From positions 25,787 to 89,786 of the forward strand of contig NZ_JAMBIZ010000013.1 of the NCBI RefSeq assembly GCF_025291715.1: 64,000 nt of DNA. Direction: 5' to 3'. The stretch's first letter is position 1, and every line of letters starts with the position of its first letter. The notes beneath the pieces are model-generated. The model ran no database searches. It saw nothing but the letters and a program-made list of their open reading frames with translations, and had not been told where the DNA came from. The translations under genes were made by a program, and so were the position numbers. Shown here in pieces: positions 25,549 to 34,810 of the stretch. Source of the stretch: Metasolibacillus sp. (lineage in GTDB: Bacteria; Bacillota; Bacilli; Bacillales_A; Planococcaceae).

Positions 25549-27957
25549 TTAACGTACTTCTGCGCCAGCTGCTGCAAGTGCTTTTAATACTTTGTTATGC
25601 GCTGCGACAACTTCTTCGTCTGTTAATGTGCGCTCTGCATCGAAGTATGTTAATGAAAAGGCAACGGATTTTTTATCTGCTGCTACTTTTTCACCTTGGT
25701 ATACATCAAACACTTTAACATTTTTCAATAGCTTCGTACCTGCCGCACGAATAATCGCTTCGATTTCGCCTGCCGCTGTTGCGCGGTCTAGCTCTAATGC
25801 AATATCACGCGTAATGCTTGGGAAGCGTGGAACAGGGCTATAAACAAGTCCTTCTACTTGTGCATTTAAAATAGCGGCTAGCTTCATTTCCACTACATAA
25901 GTTTCTTTTAAATCGCTCTTTTTCTGCTCAGCAGGATGTAATTGACCGATTACCCCAATTACTTCGTCATTTAATAAAATATGTGCTGTACGTCCTGGGT
26001 GTAAGCCATCCACTACTGCTTTTTCATAGCTGACTGCTGTTGTTAAGCCAAGCTTTGCAAATAATGCTTCCACAATGCCTTTTGCTACAAAGAAATCGAC
26101 CGTTTTTTTCTCACCTTGCCATGTATTATCTGTCCAACGACCTGTTAATGCAACAGCTAGATGCTCTTCTTCATGTGGTAATTCTTCTGCTGTTTTCCCA
26201 AGGAAGACAGAGCCAATTTCATACAATGCTACGTCGTTTACTTGACGTGCCACGTTATGGCTAACCGCCTCGATTAAATGTGGTAGTAAGCTTTGGCGCA
26301 GTGTAGAATGCTCTTCACTCATTGGCATTAATAATTTCGTTGTTTCCTCTTTTTGTAATGCAAATTTTTGTGCATCCTCAGCAGATGTTAATGAGTAAGT
26401 CACCGCTTGGTATAAGCCTGCCCCCTCCATCACATTACGCACAACACGGCGCTTCGCTTGATATGGTGTTAAGCCACCTACTTGCTCACCTGATGCTGGC
26501 AATGTCATCGGAATTTCATCATAGCCATACAGGCGTGCAATTTCTTCCACGATATCCTCTTCAATTGTAATATCGCCACGGCGTGTTGGTACATCAACAA
26601 TTAAGACACCGTTCGCTGCTTCTACACCGAATTGTAGGCGATTTAAAATCGAAATCATGTCCTCTAATGAAATTTTCATACCAAGGCGTGCATTAATGAA
26701 ATCTGGTGATACGATAACTTGCTTTGGTGTTTTATCCAGTTCATCAACTAGCACCGTTCCTTCTAATACCTCGCCGCCTGCCAGTTCAGCTAATAGCTGT
26801 GCTGCACGCTCTGCTGCAAGCAATACGCGATTCGGGTCTACTCCCTTTTCGAAGCGTGCTGAAGAGTCTGAGCGTAAGCCTAAATCCTTCGATGTACGGC
26901 GCACAGATGAGCCTGCGAAATAAGCAGATTCAATGACAACAGTTGTTGTCGCATCAGAAACCTCTGATTTCGCACCACCCATGACACCCGCAACTGCCTC
27001 TGCTACTTCACCATTTGTAATTAAATAGTTATGCGGCTGTAATGTGCGTTCAATATCATCTAATGTCGTCATTTTTTCGCCTGCCTGCGCTGGGCGTGTG
27101 ACGATTTTCCCTGTACGTAATTGATCGTAGTCGAAGGCATGCAATGGCTGACCGTATTCTAATAAAATATAGTTCGTAATATCAACTACATTGTTATGTG
27201 GACGAATGCCACCAGCCATTAAATAATGCTGTAGCCATAATGGTGATTCAGCCACTTGAATATTTTTAACAACTTTCGCAGCATACAATGGGTTCACTGT
27301 CGTATCTTGTACTTCAAGCTGCAAGACATCTGCTGCTTTTTCATTTGATGTTGCGTATTTGATTTCAGGTAGTTTTACATCCGTGTCTAAAATTGCTGCA
27401 ACTTCGTAAGCAACGCCTAGTATTGACATGGCATCAGAGCGGTTTGCTGTTAAACCTAGCTCTAACACTGTGTCGCGTAAGCCTAATAGCTCAAGTGCAT
27501 CTGTGCCTGGCACGCTATCCTCTGGTAGCACATAAATCCCTTCGGCATAGGCTTTTGGTACAAGGCGACCTTCAATGCCTAATTCTTGTAATGAGCAAAT
27601 CATTCCATTTGACTCTTGACCACGTAGCTTCGCCTTTTTAATTTTAATGCCGCCTGGTAAATGGGCGCCTGGACGAGCGACAATCACCTTTTGTCCTGCA
27701 TCAACATTTGGTGCACCACAAATAATTTGCTGTAAGCTTTCTTCACCAACATCAACTTGACAAATATTTAATTTATCTGCTTCAGGGTGCTTTTCTTTTG
27801 AAACAACATGCCCAACAACGACATTTGTCATGCCCTGTGAGCGGTCAATCACAGCGTCCACTTCAATACCTGAACGCGTAATTTTTTCTGCTAATTCAGC
27901 TGGTGCTAAGTTTGAGAAATCAACATATTGGCTAAGCCATTTCAATGATACTAACAT
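25549..27957 (-). CDS. pheT: Phenylalanyl-tRNA synthetase beta subunit
   Basis: The 802-residue beta chain of the (alpha-beta)2 enzyme. In order: an EMAP-like tRNA-binding OB domain (VVVGHVVSKEKHPEADKLNI), B3/B4 editing domain, B5, a catalytic-like core, and a C-terminal anticodon-binding FDX-ACB domain (PRFPSITRDIALELD). Length is normal. It starts 12 bp after pheS, in the same T-box-controlled transcript. No anomalies seen. Confidence 0.97.
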   Translation of the reverse strand: MLVSLKWLSQYVDFSNLAPAELAEKITRSGIEVDAVIDRSQGMTNVVVGHVVSKEKHPEADKLNICQVDVGEESLQQIICGAPNVDAGQKVIVARPGAHLPGGIKIKKAKLRGQESNGMICSLQELGIEGRLVPKAYAEGIYVLPEDSVPGTDALELLGLRDTVLELGLTANRSDAMSILGVAYEVAAILDTDVKLPEIKYATSNEKAADVLQLEVQDTTVNPLYAAKVVKNIQVAESPLWLQHYLMAGGIRPHNNVVDITNYILLEYGQPLHAFDYDQLRTGKIVTRPAQAGEKMTTLDDIERTLQPHNYLITNGEVAEAVAGVMGGAKSEVSDATTTVVIESAYFAGSSVRRTSKDLGLRSDSSARFEKGVDPNRVLLAAERAAQLLAELAGGEVLEGTVLVDELDKTPKQVIVSPDFINARLGMKISLEDMISILNRLQFGVEAANGVLIVDVPTRRGDITIEEDIVEEIARLYGYDEIPMTLPASGEQVGGLTPYQAKRRVVRNVMEGAGLYQAVTYSLTSAEDAQKFALQKEETTKLLMPMSEEHSTLRQSLLPHLIEAVSHNVARQVNDVALYEIGSVFLGKTAEELPHEEEHLAVALTGRWTDNTWQGEKKTVDFFVAKGIVEALFAKLGLTTAVSYEKAVVDGLHPGRTAHILLNDEVIGVIGQLHPAEQKKSDLKETYVVEMKLAAILNAQVEGLVYSPVPRFPSITRDIALELDRATAAGEIEAIIRAAGTKLLKNVKVFDVYQGEKVAADKKSVAFSLTYFDAERTLTDEEVVAAHNKVLKALAAAGAEVR

Positions 27958-27969
27958 CGTTCTTCCACC

Positions 27970-29007
27970 TTACCCTTCTGCGCGCTCAAATTGTGATAGG
28001 AAGCGCACATCGTTTGTATAAAAATGACGAATATCGTCTACACCGTATTTCAGCATGGCAATACGCTCTACACCAATACCAAATGCGAAACCAGATACCT
28101 TTTTCGGATCATAACCAGCCATTTCAAGTACATTTGGATGTACCATGCCTGAGCCTAAGATTTCAATCCATCCAGTTTGCTTACATACGTTACAGCCTGA
28201 GCCACCACATTTGAAGCATGATACGTCAACCTCTACAGAAGGCTCTGTGAACGGGAAGAAGGATGGACGTAAACGAATTTCACGATCAGCACCAAACATT
28301 TTTTTCGTTAAGACATCAAGCGTACCCTTTAAATCGCTCATACAAATATTTTCGCCTACAACAAGGCCTTCAATTTGCATGAATTGATGCGAGTGTGTTG
28401 CATCGTCTGAATCGCGACGGAATACTTTCCCTGGACAAATAATGCGCACTGCTGCACCTTGTTTCGCCTCCATTGTACGTGCTTGTACTGGCGATGTTTG
28501 TGTACGCAATAAAATTTCCTCGGAAATATAAAAAGTATCCTGCATATCACGTGCTGGATGGTCTTTCGGTAAGTTTAATGCCTCGAAATTGTAGTAGTCT
28601 TTTTCCACTTCTGGCCCTTCTGCAATTTCGTAGCCCATTGAAATGAATAAATCTTCAATTTCCTCAATAACGCGTGTTAATGGATGACGGTTTCCTGATT
28701 TCACCGCTGCACCTGGCAATGTCACGTCAATTGATTCTTGCTCTAATTGCGCTTGAATTGCTTGCTCCTCTAAAATCGCTGCCTTTGCCTCTAATTCAGT
28801 CGTTACTTGCTCACGCACTGTATTGACTAAGGCTCCCATTTTCGGACGCTCTTCAGCAGATAGCTTCCCCATCCCTTTTAGTAAATCTGTAATTGGTCCT
28901 TTTTTGCCTAAGTACGCAACACGCACTTCGTTTAATGCTTTTAAATTGGCTGCTTCTTCAATTTTTTGTAGCATTTCTGCTTTCAATTGATTCAATTGTT
29001 GTTCCAT
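27970..29007 (-). CDS. pheS: Phenylalanyl-tRNA synthetase alpha subunit
   Basis: The 345-residue catalytic alpha chain: N-terminal coiled coil, class II motif 2 with [19 protein letters not shown], a CxxC-type element [16 protein letters not shown], and motif 3 [17 protein letters not shown]. It attaches Phe to tRNA-Phe. The start follows AAGGAGGAAAAATA. The leader (29008-29305) holds a T-box, so expression rises when tRNA-Phe is uncharged. Confidence 0.97.
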   Translation of the reverse strand: MEQQLNQLKAEMLQKIEEAANLKALNEVRVAYLGKKGPITDLLKGMGKLSAEERPKMGALVNTVREQVTTELEAKAAILEEQAIQAQLEQESIDVTLPGAAVKSGNRHPLTRVIEEIEDLFISMGYEIAEGPEVEKDYYNFEALNLPKDHPARDMQDTFYISEEILLRTQTSPVQARTMEAKQGAAVRIICPGKVFRRDSDDATHSHQFMQIEGLVVGENICMSDLKGTLDVLTKKMFGADREIRLRPSFFPFTEPSVEVDVSCFKCGGSGCNVCKQTGWIEILGSGMVHPNVLEMAGYDPKKVSGFAFGIGVERIAMLKYGVDDIRHFYTNDVRFLSQFERAEG

Positions 29008-29036
29008 TATTTTTCCTCCTTCAAATGATGTGCAAA

Positions 29037-29305
29037 CAAAAAACCCCGCCCTAAAAAAGGGACGAGGTTGAATGTTCGCGGTACCACCCTAGTTATTGCT
29101 ATTGCAATCACTTCATTTACATAACGACGCGTTAAACGCCGGCTATTCTTTCTTCGATGCTGATGTGCGAATTCCCGAATAGCTGCTCGCGGGGTGAACT
29201 GTAGTGTTCGATTTCATTATGCAAGCTTTCAGTCGCGGCTTGCACTCCCTTAAATGAATCAATTGAACCTACTCTTCCCGGTCAATGCATTTATTTATAC
29301 AATAT
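29037..29305 (-). ncRNA. T-box leader of pheST
   Basis: The T-box sequence AGGGTGGTACCGCGA is at 29076-29090 (minus), followed by a terminator stem at 29044-29067 and a T-run at 29037-29043. In stem I the base CGGG/CCCG and the helix GATTCATT/AATGAAATC bracket a loop with AGAGTAGG on one side. TTC at 29196-29198 on the other side is a candidate Phe specifier codon. Confidence 0.9.
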
Positions 29306-29311
29306 GTTTTT

Positions 29312-29340
29312 ATTCTACGCTATTTTTGTAGAAGGTTCAA
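29312..29340 (-). promoter_or_regulatory. Sigma-A promoter for pheST
   Basis: TTGAAC (29335-29340), 17-bp spacer, TAGAAT (29312-29317) on the minus strand; it predicts a start near 29305, just before the T-box stem I. Confidence 0.65.
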
Positions 29341-29404
29341 GTTGATTACTAAAAATGATAATGAATTTGAAACGAGGATATCGAGATTTTTAGTACTAAA
29401 GTAA

Positions 29405-29509
29405 TAATTCGCCCAATGAACATAGGAAATCGCCCAACGGATGACAAAATTCGCTCATCCAATGTGGAAATTCGCTCATCCAGCAACTAAATTCGCTCAA
29501 CGAAACTAA
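29405..29509. repeat. Five 21-bp tandem repeat units
   Basis: The tetramer TCGC recurs at exactly 21-bp steps (29409, 29430, 29451, 29472, 29493) within a degenerate unit AATTCGCyCAwCnnAnnnnnA. A two-unit copy with the same period lies at 59723-59765. On the minus strand one frame stays open through the array. Confidence 0.8.
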
Positions 29510-29511
29510 CA

Positions 29512-29537
29512 AGGGCTGTTCAAAAATGAACAGCCCT
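29512..29537 (-). terminator. Terminator after the RNA methyltransferase gene
   Basis: 11-bp perfect stem AGGGCTGTTCA with TGAACAGCCCT, 4-nt loop, directly between the stop codon and the 21-bp repeats. Confidence 0.75.
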
Positions 29538-29542
29538 CCTTT

Positions 29543-30301
29543 CTATTTCACAAACGCATACAATAAAATCCCTGTCGCGACAGCTACATTCAATGATTCA
29601 GCCTGCCCTAAAATCGGGATGATAATGTTTTGATCTGTCTTCGCTAAAAGCTGTGGGCTAATACCACTGCCTTCATTGCCAACGATTAATGCAAAGGCAT
29701 CTGTGGCTTGGATATCCTTGTACGATACCGCATTTTCAAGCGCTGTGCCGTAGACAGCAACGCCTTCGTCTTGCAGATTTTCTACCCATTCAGCTAAATC
29801 GCCACGTACTACAGGAATATGGAAATGTGAGCCTTGTGCCGAGCGCAATGTTTTCGGGTTGAAGGCGTCTGCACTGCCTTTCCCTAATATAACCGCATCT
29901 AAGCCAGCTGCATCTGCCGTGCGAATCATTGTACCAATATTGCCTGGGTCCTGTACCGCATCGACAAGTAATACTTTGCGCCATGCATTCATACCCTCTA
30001 TTTTTGGCTGCTTGCAATGTGCAAAGACGCCTTGTGATTGTTCGGTTTCAGCTAACTCTTTAGCGACTGCCTCATTTACTTGCACAATCTCCACATCATC
30101 AATTGGCCAAAGCAGTGGTAAATCTACATTGTCCTTGACGATAATTTGTACAATTTTCTCTTTATTCTTTAATGCTTCCTCAACAAGATGAAAGCCTTCC
30201 ACGATAAACTCACTTGATTTTTCGCGTTCCTTGCGTGTTGTCACAAGCTTTTTCCAATGCTTCACCAATGCATTTTGTGTTGATTCAATTCGTTTCATCA
30301 T
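29543..30301 (-). CDS. TrmH/SpoU-family RNA 2'-O-methyltransferase (YsgA-like)
   Basis: A SPOUT-fold RNA ribose methyltransferase of 252 residues: N-terminal L30e-like substrate-binding domain (about 1-95) and the SpoU knot with motifs DAVQDPGNIGTMIRTADAAG, VGNEGSGIS and IPILGQAESLNVAVA. The exact RNA target (23S rRNA or tRNA) is not readable. In B. subtilis the homologue ysgA lies next to sspI and pheS, as here. AAAGGGCGG precedes the double ATG at 30301. Confidence 0.92.
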   Translation of the reverse strand: MMKRIESTQNALVKHWKKLVTTRKEREKSSEFIVEGFHLVEEALKNKEKIVQIIVKDNVDLPLLWPIDDVEIVQVNEAVAKELAETEQSQGVFAHCKQPKIEGMNAWRKVLLVDAVQDPGNIGTMIRTADAAGLDAVILGKGSADAFNPKTLRSAQGSHFHIPVVRGDLAEWVENLQDEGVAVYGTALENAVSYKDIQATDAFALIVGNEGSGISPQLLAKTDQNIIIPILGQAESLNVAVATGILLYAFVK

Positions 30302-30421
30302 TCAATACCGCCCTTTTTTTCTCAATGCCTCATTTTATCATAAAATTATTTTGAAAAGTATAATTCCACTGATTTTGTCCATAGTAACAATATACTGATA
30401 TTTTTTAAAGGAGATTGAACG

Positions 30422-30628
30422 ATGAACTTTCAAATACGACAAGCAATTACTGCTAATGTGACAGGACAAAATGCACAGGAATTAACTGATATTGTAGAGG
30501 ATGCAATTGAGCGTGGCGAGGAGCACTTATTACCAGGGCTCGGCGTGTTTTTAGAAAAATGGTGGAATGTAGCGGATGAACAAGAACGCCAACACTTTAC
30601 AGAAAAGCTAGCGACACAATTTAATTAG
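30422..30628 (+). CDS. sspI: Small acid-soluble spore protein I
   Basis: A 68-residue spore core protein, close to B. subtilis SspI: ITANVTGQNAQELTDIVEDA and the signature EEHLLPGLGVFLEKWW. It supports that the organism sporulates. SspI is made in the forespore under sigma-G; I do not see a convincing sigma-G promoter, although the region 30360-30410 is AT-rich. AAAGGAGATTGAACG precedes ATG 30422. It is divergent from the methyltransferase, as in Bacillus. Confidence 0.94.
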   Translation: MNFQIRQAITANVTGQNAQELTDIVEDAIERGEEHLLPGLGVFLEKWWNVADEQERQHFTEKLATQFN

Positions 30629-30636
30629 CAGAAAAA

Positions 30637-30664
30637 AAGCAATCCAGCGTCTCCCGGATTGCTT
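30637..30664. terminator. Terminator between sspI and argF
   Basis: 9-bp stem AAGCAATCC/GGATTGCTT with a 10-nt loop; on the minus strand it is followed by TTTTTTC, so it probably ends the argF transcript after about 220 nt of untranslated sequence. It may also end sspI. Confidence 0.75.
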
Positions 30665-30665
30665 T

Positions 30666-30886
30666 CGCTATGTAGCGATGGTGTAGTCCATCTTGATTAC
30701 ATTCATCGCAATGTAGTTATTTAATCGTGGACAGCGTCTCCCGTACAGCGATTAAAGGGAACTACGACAGCATTTGGTTGCGCTACCTGCTTGCAAATGC
30801 CCGATTTTGATTCAGCTAAACGCTGAATCAAAATCAAACCTCCGGTGGATGTATTAGATACAGTTGCGACCCGCAACTTGTTATCT
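30666..30886. repeat. Cluster of consecutive hairpins downstream of argF
   Basis: Six further inverted repeats follow each other: CGCTA/TAGCG (30666-30677), ATGG/CCAT (30678-30691), TACATT/AATGTA (30698-30715), a two-part stem GTAGTT/AACTAC plus TTTAATCG/CGATTAAA (30713-30765), GCATTTG/CAAATGC (30770-30800) and a perfect 14-bp stem (30803-30816 with 30822-30835). An imperfect one overlaps the argF stop. CAGCGTCTCCCG occurs twice (30645, 30732). No function can be assigned. Confidence 0.6.
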
Positions 30887-31850
30887 ACGCTAATAAAGAA
30901 ATTAATACTGCCTTTTGTGCATGCAAACGATTTTCTGCTTGCTCGAAAATATAAGAGTTTGGTCCATCAATAACAGATGTTGCTACTTCTTCTTCACGAT
31001 GTGCTGGTAAGCAATGTAAAAACATATAATCAGGCTTCGCATGTGCGACCAGCTCATCGTTAATTTGATAGCCTTGGAAATCCTTTAAGCGTTGCTCTGT
31101 TTCCTCTTCCTGCCCCATCGATGTCCATACATCTGCATAAATAGCATCTGCATTTTTCACTGCCTCAACTGGGTCATGTGTTGCAAGTACAGAGCCACCA
31201 TTTGCTAGTGCAATTTGTTGTGCCTGCTCCATAATTGTTGCATCACATTCATAGCCAGCAGGTGTTGCTACCGCTACATGCATTCCTACATGTGCCGCTG
31301 CAATGACAAGTGCATGTGCCACATTATTGCCATCACCTACATATGCCACCTTCAAGCCTTTTAGCTCGCCTTTATGCTCAGCGATTGTTTCTAAGTCAGC
31401 TAATGCTTGGCAAGGATGATCTAAATCTGTTAAACCGTTAATCACGGGGATTGTTGCAGATTGTGCAAGCTCCTCGACCATCGTGTGAGAATTGGCACGA
31501 ATCATAATTCCATCTAAATAGCCTGATAATACACGACCTGTATCTGCAACAGGCTCTCCACGACCAATTTGCATATCGCGTGCATTCATATACATGCCAT
31601 AGCCACCTAACTGCTGCATGCCTACTTCAAATGAGACGCGTGTACGAGTAGAGCTTTTTTCAAAAATCATGCCAAGCGTCTTACCTTCTAGTAAACGTGG
31701 GCATTTGCCTTGCTTTGTCACGATTTTCATCTGTGTTGCAAGCTTGATTAATGCCTGCACTTCCTCGCTTGTGTAATCAAGCAATGTTAATAAATCTTTT
31801 CCCTTTAAACTGTCAACAGGCTTTAACTGTACCTCTTCTAATAATTTCAT
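30885..31850 (-). CDS. argF: Ornithine carbamoyltransferase
   Basis: Makes citrulline from ornithine and carbamoyl phosphate. Motifs: carbamoyl-phosphate loop [18 protein letters not shown], and ornithine loop HCLPAHR. The 321 residues from ATG 31850 ([13 protein letters not shown]) are the family length; a GTG at 31862 overlaps the AGAGGTG ribosome site and is rejected. No other arg genes are adjacent, so the anabolic or catabolic role cannot be decided. The untranslated 3' region is unusually long and structured. Confidence 0.95.
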   Translation of the reverse strand: MKLLEEVQLKPVDSLKGKDLLTLLDYTSEEVQALIKLATQMKIVTKQGKCPRLLEGKTLGMIFEKSSTRTRVSFEVGMQQLGGYGMYMNARDMQIGRGEPVADTGRVLSGYLDGIMIRANSHTMVEELAQSATIPVINGLTDLDHPCQALADLETIAEHKGELKGLKVAYVGDGNNVAHALVIAAAHVGMHVAVATPAGYECDATIMEQAQQIALANGGSVLATHDPVEAVKNADAIYADVWTSMGQEEETEQRLKDFQGYQINDELVAHAKPDYMFLHCLPAHREEEVATSVIDGPNSYIFEQAENRLHAQKAVLISLLA

Positions 31851-31977
31851 ATTTATACGCACCTCTGTAACTTTATGTTGTTTTCATTATACGTATGAAT
31901 AAATATAAAATCAAGTGTATTTTTATGTTTTTTAATATTTATTTAAAACTTTCGATAAATATACATTGTTTTTCAAA

Positions 31978-32008
31978 AAATAAACGTGTCTATTCAACAC
32001 GTTTATTT
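31978..32008 (-). terminator. Terminator overlapping the stop of the DUF3784 gene
   Basis: 12-bp stem AAATAAACGTGT/ACACGTTTATTT with a 7-nt loop; the stop codon (32003-32005) lies in the stem. Confidence 0.75.
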
Positions 32009-32737
32009 CACATAGCGCTGCATCGTTTCATACATTGCCCTTGTTTCCTCGCTTGAAGCTAAATTAAAAATAACAATTTGATCATCTGCAACAAAACGAA
32101 TAAATGGCGGCTTACTTTTATCAACAAACAATTTTACTTTCTCGCCATTTTCCAGCTTAAAGTGTCCTTTGAGCTTTGTACCAACTGCCGAGCCGTTTGT
32201 GCGCACCGCAATTTCTGGTAACGTTTCGATTAATTCTAACTGCTGTATATTTTTCCACCCATATTCATTGCCATACACTCCTTTCACTTCAAGCTGCTGC
32301 TCTGTTGCGATGATAGATGTTTGCTGTAATGAAAAATAGATTAAAATTGCAACACCGACGAATGTAACAGCTAAAATAATAGCAGGTCTTTTTAGTTGTT
32401 TGCCTGCACCTTTTTTCAATTTACCATGCTCATCCATGATATTATGATTGAATTTTTGAGATTTAATTACAATCACAATCGCTGAAATAATTAAAACAAT
32501 AATAAGCGGCGTCATCAAGCGATGATAGCCGAACCTATCAGCAGCTCCTAACGCTAAAAACAATAATGCGATTCCATACATATAGCGACCAATAAAGCGG
32601 CTGAGCCCCTCTATATCCACATGCTCCTTCTGTTCCTTCGACATCGTATTATAGCCTGAGATAAGAAAATACCATTTAAATTTATGCACTGCAAATCCTA
32701 AAAATACCAAAACTGCGGCAATAATTATCCAAACCAT
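32003..32737 (-). CDS. DUF3784-type membrane protein
   Basis: A 244-residue protein with an N-terminal membrane segment (VWIIIAAVLVFLGF), the DUF3784-like ISGYNTMSKEQKEHVD stretch, three more spans to about residue 135, and a soluble C-terminal half rich in strands (residues 145-240) that looks like a bacterial PH-type domain. Role unknown. AAAGGAGAGCACA precedes the ATG at 32737. Separate from the M42 gene by a terminator at 32762-32795. Confidence 0.7.
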   Translation of the reverse strand: MVWIIIAAVLVFLGFAVHKFKWYFLISGYNTMSKEQKEHVDIEGLSRFIGRYMYGIALLFLALGAADRFGYHRLMTPLIIVLIISAIVIVIKSQKFNHNIMDEHGKLKKGAGKQLKRPAIILAVTFVGVAILIYFSLQQTSIIATEQQLEVKGVYGNEYGWKNIQQLELIETLPEIAVRTNGSAVGTKLKGHFKLENGEKVKLFVDKSKPPFIRFVADDQIVIFNLASSEETRAMYETMQRYVK

Positions 32738-32761
32738 TGTGCTCTCCTTTCTTTTGAAAAA

Positions 32762-32795
32762 AGGTAGAAATATTCACTCTCGAATATTTCTACCT
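32762..32795 (-). terminator. Terminator after the M42 peptidase gene
   Basis: 13-bp stem AGGTAGAAATATT/AATATTTCTACCT, loop of 8, followed on the minus strand by TTTTTTC. Confidence 0.85.
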
Positions 32796-32802
32796 GACAA
32801 TT

Positions 32803-33891
32803 TTATTCAAAAATAATTTGATTCACTGTATCACGATCTAATTTTTTAATCACTTCAACGATTAATTTCACCGCATTTTCATAGTCATCACGGTGTAAAA
32901 TGCCAGCATGTGAATGAATATAGCGCGTTGCAACACCGATTGCAAGCGATGGTACACCGTTCGCTGTAATATGAATTGCCCCAGCATCTGTACCGCCACC
33001 TGCGATTGTTTCAAATTGGTAAGGAATGTTATTTTCTTCTGCTACATCTAGTACAAAGTCACGTAAACCGCTATGTGCAACCATTGATGCATCATAGATG
33101 ACGATTTGTGGACCTGCGCCCATTTTCGATGTCGATTCCTTTGGTGTCACCCCTGGTGTATCCCCTGCGATACCTACATCTACCGCAAAGCCGATATCTG
33201 GTTGAATTTTATGTGTCGCTGTTTTTGCACCACGTAAACCGATTTCCTCTTGTACGCTACCTACACCATATACGATATTGGGATGCTTTTCATCCTTTAA
33301 TGCACGCAATACATCAATGGCAATTGCACAGCCGATACGGTTATCCCATGCTTTCGCTAATAGATGCTTGTCATTTTTCATCACGTGGAATTCGAAATAT
33401 GGTGTAATCATATCACCTGGACGAATGCCCCATTCCATCGCCTCTTCTTTTGAAGTAGCGCCAACATCGATAAACATATCTTTAATATCCACTGGCTTTT
33501 TGCGTACTTCCGCAGGCAAAATATGTGGTGGCTTTGAACCGATAACACCGATAATTTCTTCACCGCTGCGTGTTGTAATCGTCATGCGCTGTGCAAGCAT
33601 CACTTGCCCCCACCAGCCGCCAACTGTTTGGAAGCTAATAAAGCCTTTATCATCAATTTTTGTTACCATTAAGCCGATTTCGTCTAAGTGTCCTGAAACC
33701 ATAATTTTTGGTCCGTTCGTATCGCCTACTTTTTTGGCGATTAAGCTGCCTAAATTGTCTGTTTCCATTTCATCAGCAAAAGGTGCTATGTATTTTTTCA
33801 TCACTTCACGTGGTGCACGCTCATTTCCTGGGATACCATTTGCATCCGTTAAATCCTTCAACATTTGTAATGTTGCATCTAATTGTGTCAT
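32803..33891 (-). CDS. M42-family metallo-aminopeptidase
   Basis: A 362-residue cobalt/zinc aminopeptidase close to B. subtilis YsdC. Metal ligands can be placed: His in [11 protein letters not shown], Asp in [10 protein letters not shown], Glu pair in [11 protein letters not shown], Asp in [11 protein letters not shown] and the last His in TRYIHSHAG. Large ring-shaped oligomers are typical of the family. The start at 33891 has a perfect TTAGGAGGT. Position next to ysdB agrees with the Bacillus order. Confidence 0.94.
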   Translation of the reverse strand: MTQLDATLQMLKDLTDANGIPGNERAPREVMKKYIAPFADEMETDNLGSLIAKKVGDTNGPKIMVSGHLDEIGLMVTKIDDKGFISFQTVGGWWGQVMLAQRMTITTRSGEEIIGVIGSKPPHILPAEVRKKPVDIKDMFIDVGATSKEEAMEWGIRPGDMITPYFEFHVMKNDKHLLAKAWDNRIGCAIAIDVLRALKDEKHPNIVYGVGSVQEEIGLRGAKTATHKIQPDIGFAVDVGIAGDTPGVTPKESTSKMGAGPQIVIYDASMVAHSGLRDFVLDVAEENNIPYQFETIAGGGTDAGAIHITANGVPSLAIGVATRYIHSHAGILHRDDYENAVKLIVEVIKKLDRDTVNQIIFE

Positions 33892-33961
33892 TATTTCGAC
33901 CTCCTAAATATATTACCCTTCCATTATACCGTGAAAACGCTTGCGTTGAAAAGAAAACATT

Positions 33962-34720
33962 TCATTGAAATGCTTTTACGACAATTTGCTCAGCCAACAA
34001 TTTCTGTTGTACTAATTGTGCAAATTGCACTGCATGCTCACCATCCCCATGCAAACAAATCGTATCTGCACGCAGCACAACATCTATTCCTTGCTGTGAT
34101 GTCACCTTGCCATGCTTCACCATTTGCACAATTTGCTGCACCGCCTGCTCCCCACTTGTAATGAGCGCGTTTGGCTCATTGCGTGACGTCAGCGTGCCAT
34201 CTGACTGATACGTACGATCCGCAAACACCTCGTGTGCTGTTTGTAAACCGATTTTTTCTCCCGCTTCTGTTAAAGCACTTGAAGCTAAGCCAAATAAAAT
34301 TAACTTTGGTGAAACATCGTAAACAGCTTGGGCAATCGCCTCTGCTAACGCTTGATTTTTCGCTGCCATATTATATAAAGCACCATGTGGCTTTACATGC
34401 TGCATTTGTGCATGCATTGTTGTTAAAAATGCTTGCAATGCACCGATTTGATAGACAACCATATCGTATGCTTCCTGCGGTGAAATCGCCATTTCACGCC
34501 GACCAAAGCCAACTAAATCAGGCAGACCAGGATGTGCGCCGATTTTCACATCATATTGTAACGCTAATTGAATTGTTTCGCGCATCACTGTCGGATCCCC
34601 TGCATGAAAACCACAGGCAATATTGACTGAAGTGATATATTGCAGTATTTCCTCCACTTCACCTAACTGATAGTTGCCAAAGCCTTCTCCTAAATCGCAA
34701 TTGATATCTACTTTATACAT
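33962..34720 (-). CDS. pxpA: 5-oxoprolinase subunit A (LamB/YcsF family)
   Basis: PxpA acts with PxpB and PxpC to open 5-oxoproline with ATP. The 252-residue protein has the family motifs [13 protein letters not shown] and [12 protein letters not shown], with [15 protein letters not shown] downstream. It is divergent from pxpBC, while many genomes have all three in one operon. A palindrome GTGCCAGGCAC (34753-34763) lies in the promoter spacer. Confidence 0.93.
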   Translation of the reverse strand: MYKVDINCDLGEGFGNYQLGEVEEILQYITSVNIACGFHAGDPTVMRETIQLALQYDVKIGAHPGLPDLVGFGRREMAISPQEAYDMVVYQIGALQAFLTTMHAQMQHVKPHGALYNMAAKNQALAEAIAQAVYDVSPKLILFGLASSALTEAGEKIGLQTAHEVFADRTYQSDGTLTSRNEPNALITSGEQAVQQIVQMVKHGKVTSQQGIDVVLRADTICLHGDGEHAVQFAQLVQQKLLAEQIVVKAFQ

Positions 34721-34742
34721 CTATTATCCTCTCCTTATTTCT

Positions 34743-34771
34743 ATTATAATAAGTGCCAGGCACACACACAA
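34743..34771 (-). promoter_or_regulatory. Promoter of pxpA
   Basis: TTGTGT (34766-34771), 17-bp spacer, TATAAT (34743-34748) on the minus strand; GTGCCAGGCAC sits within the spacer and could be an operator. Confidence 0.55.
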
Positions 34772-34810
34772 TTTTCACACAATTCCATGATAATAATGGA
34801 GGTTATTATA

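Noticed and set aside
29405..29509. CRISPR-like array
   Set aside because: The unit is 21 bp, directly contiguous and degenerate with no spacers, and no cas genes are nearby.
30752..30850. Small minus-strand frame with CGGAGG and a TTG start within the hairpin cluster behind argF
   Set aside because: The frame runs through the perfect 14-bp stem and has no recognisable product; kept as part of the hairpin finding rather than a gene.
33278..33907. 209-residue plus-strand frame opposite the M42 peptidase
   Set aside because: Antisense shadow of a strongly conserved gene; no ribosome site and no recognisable domain.
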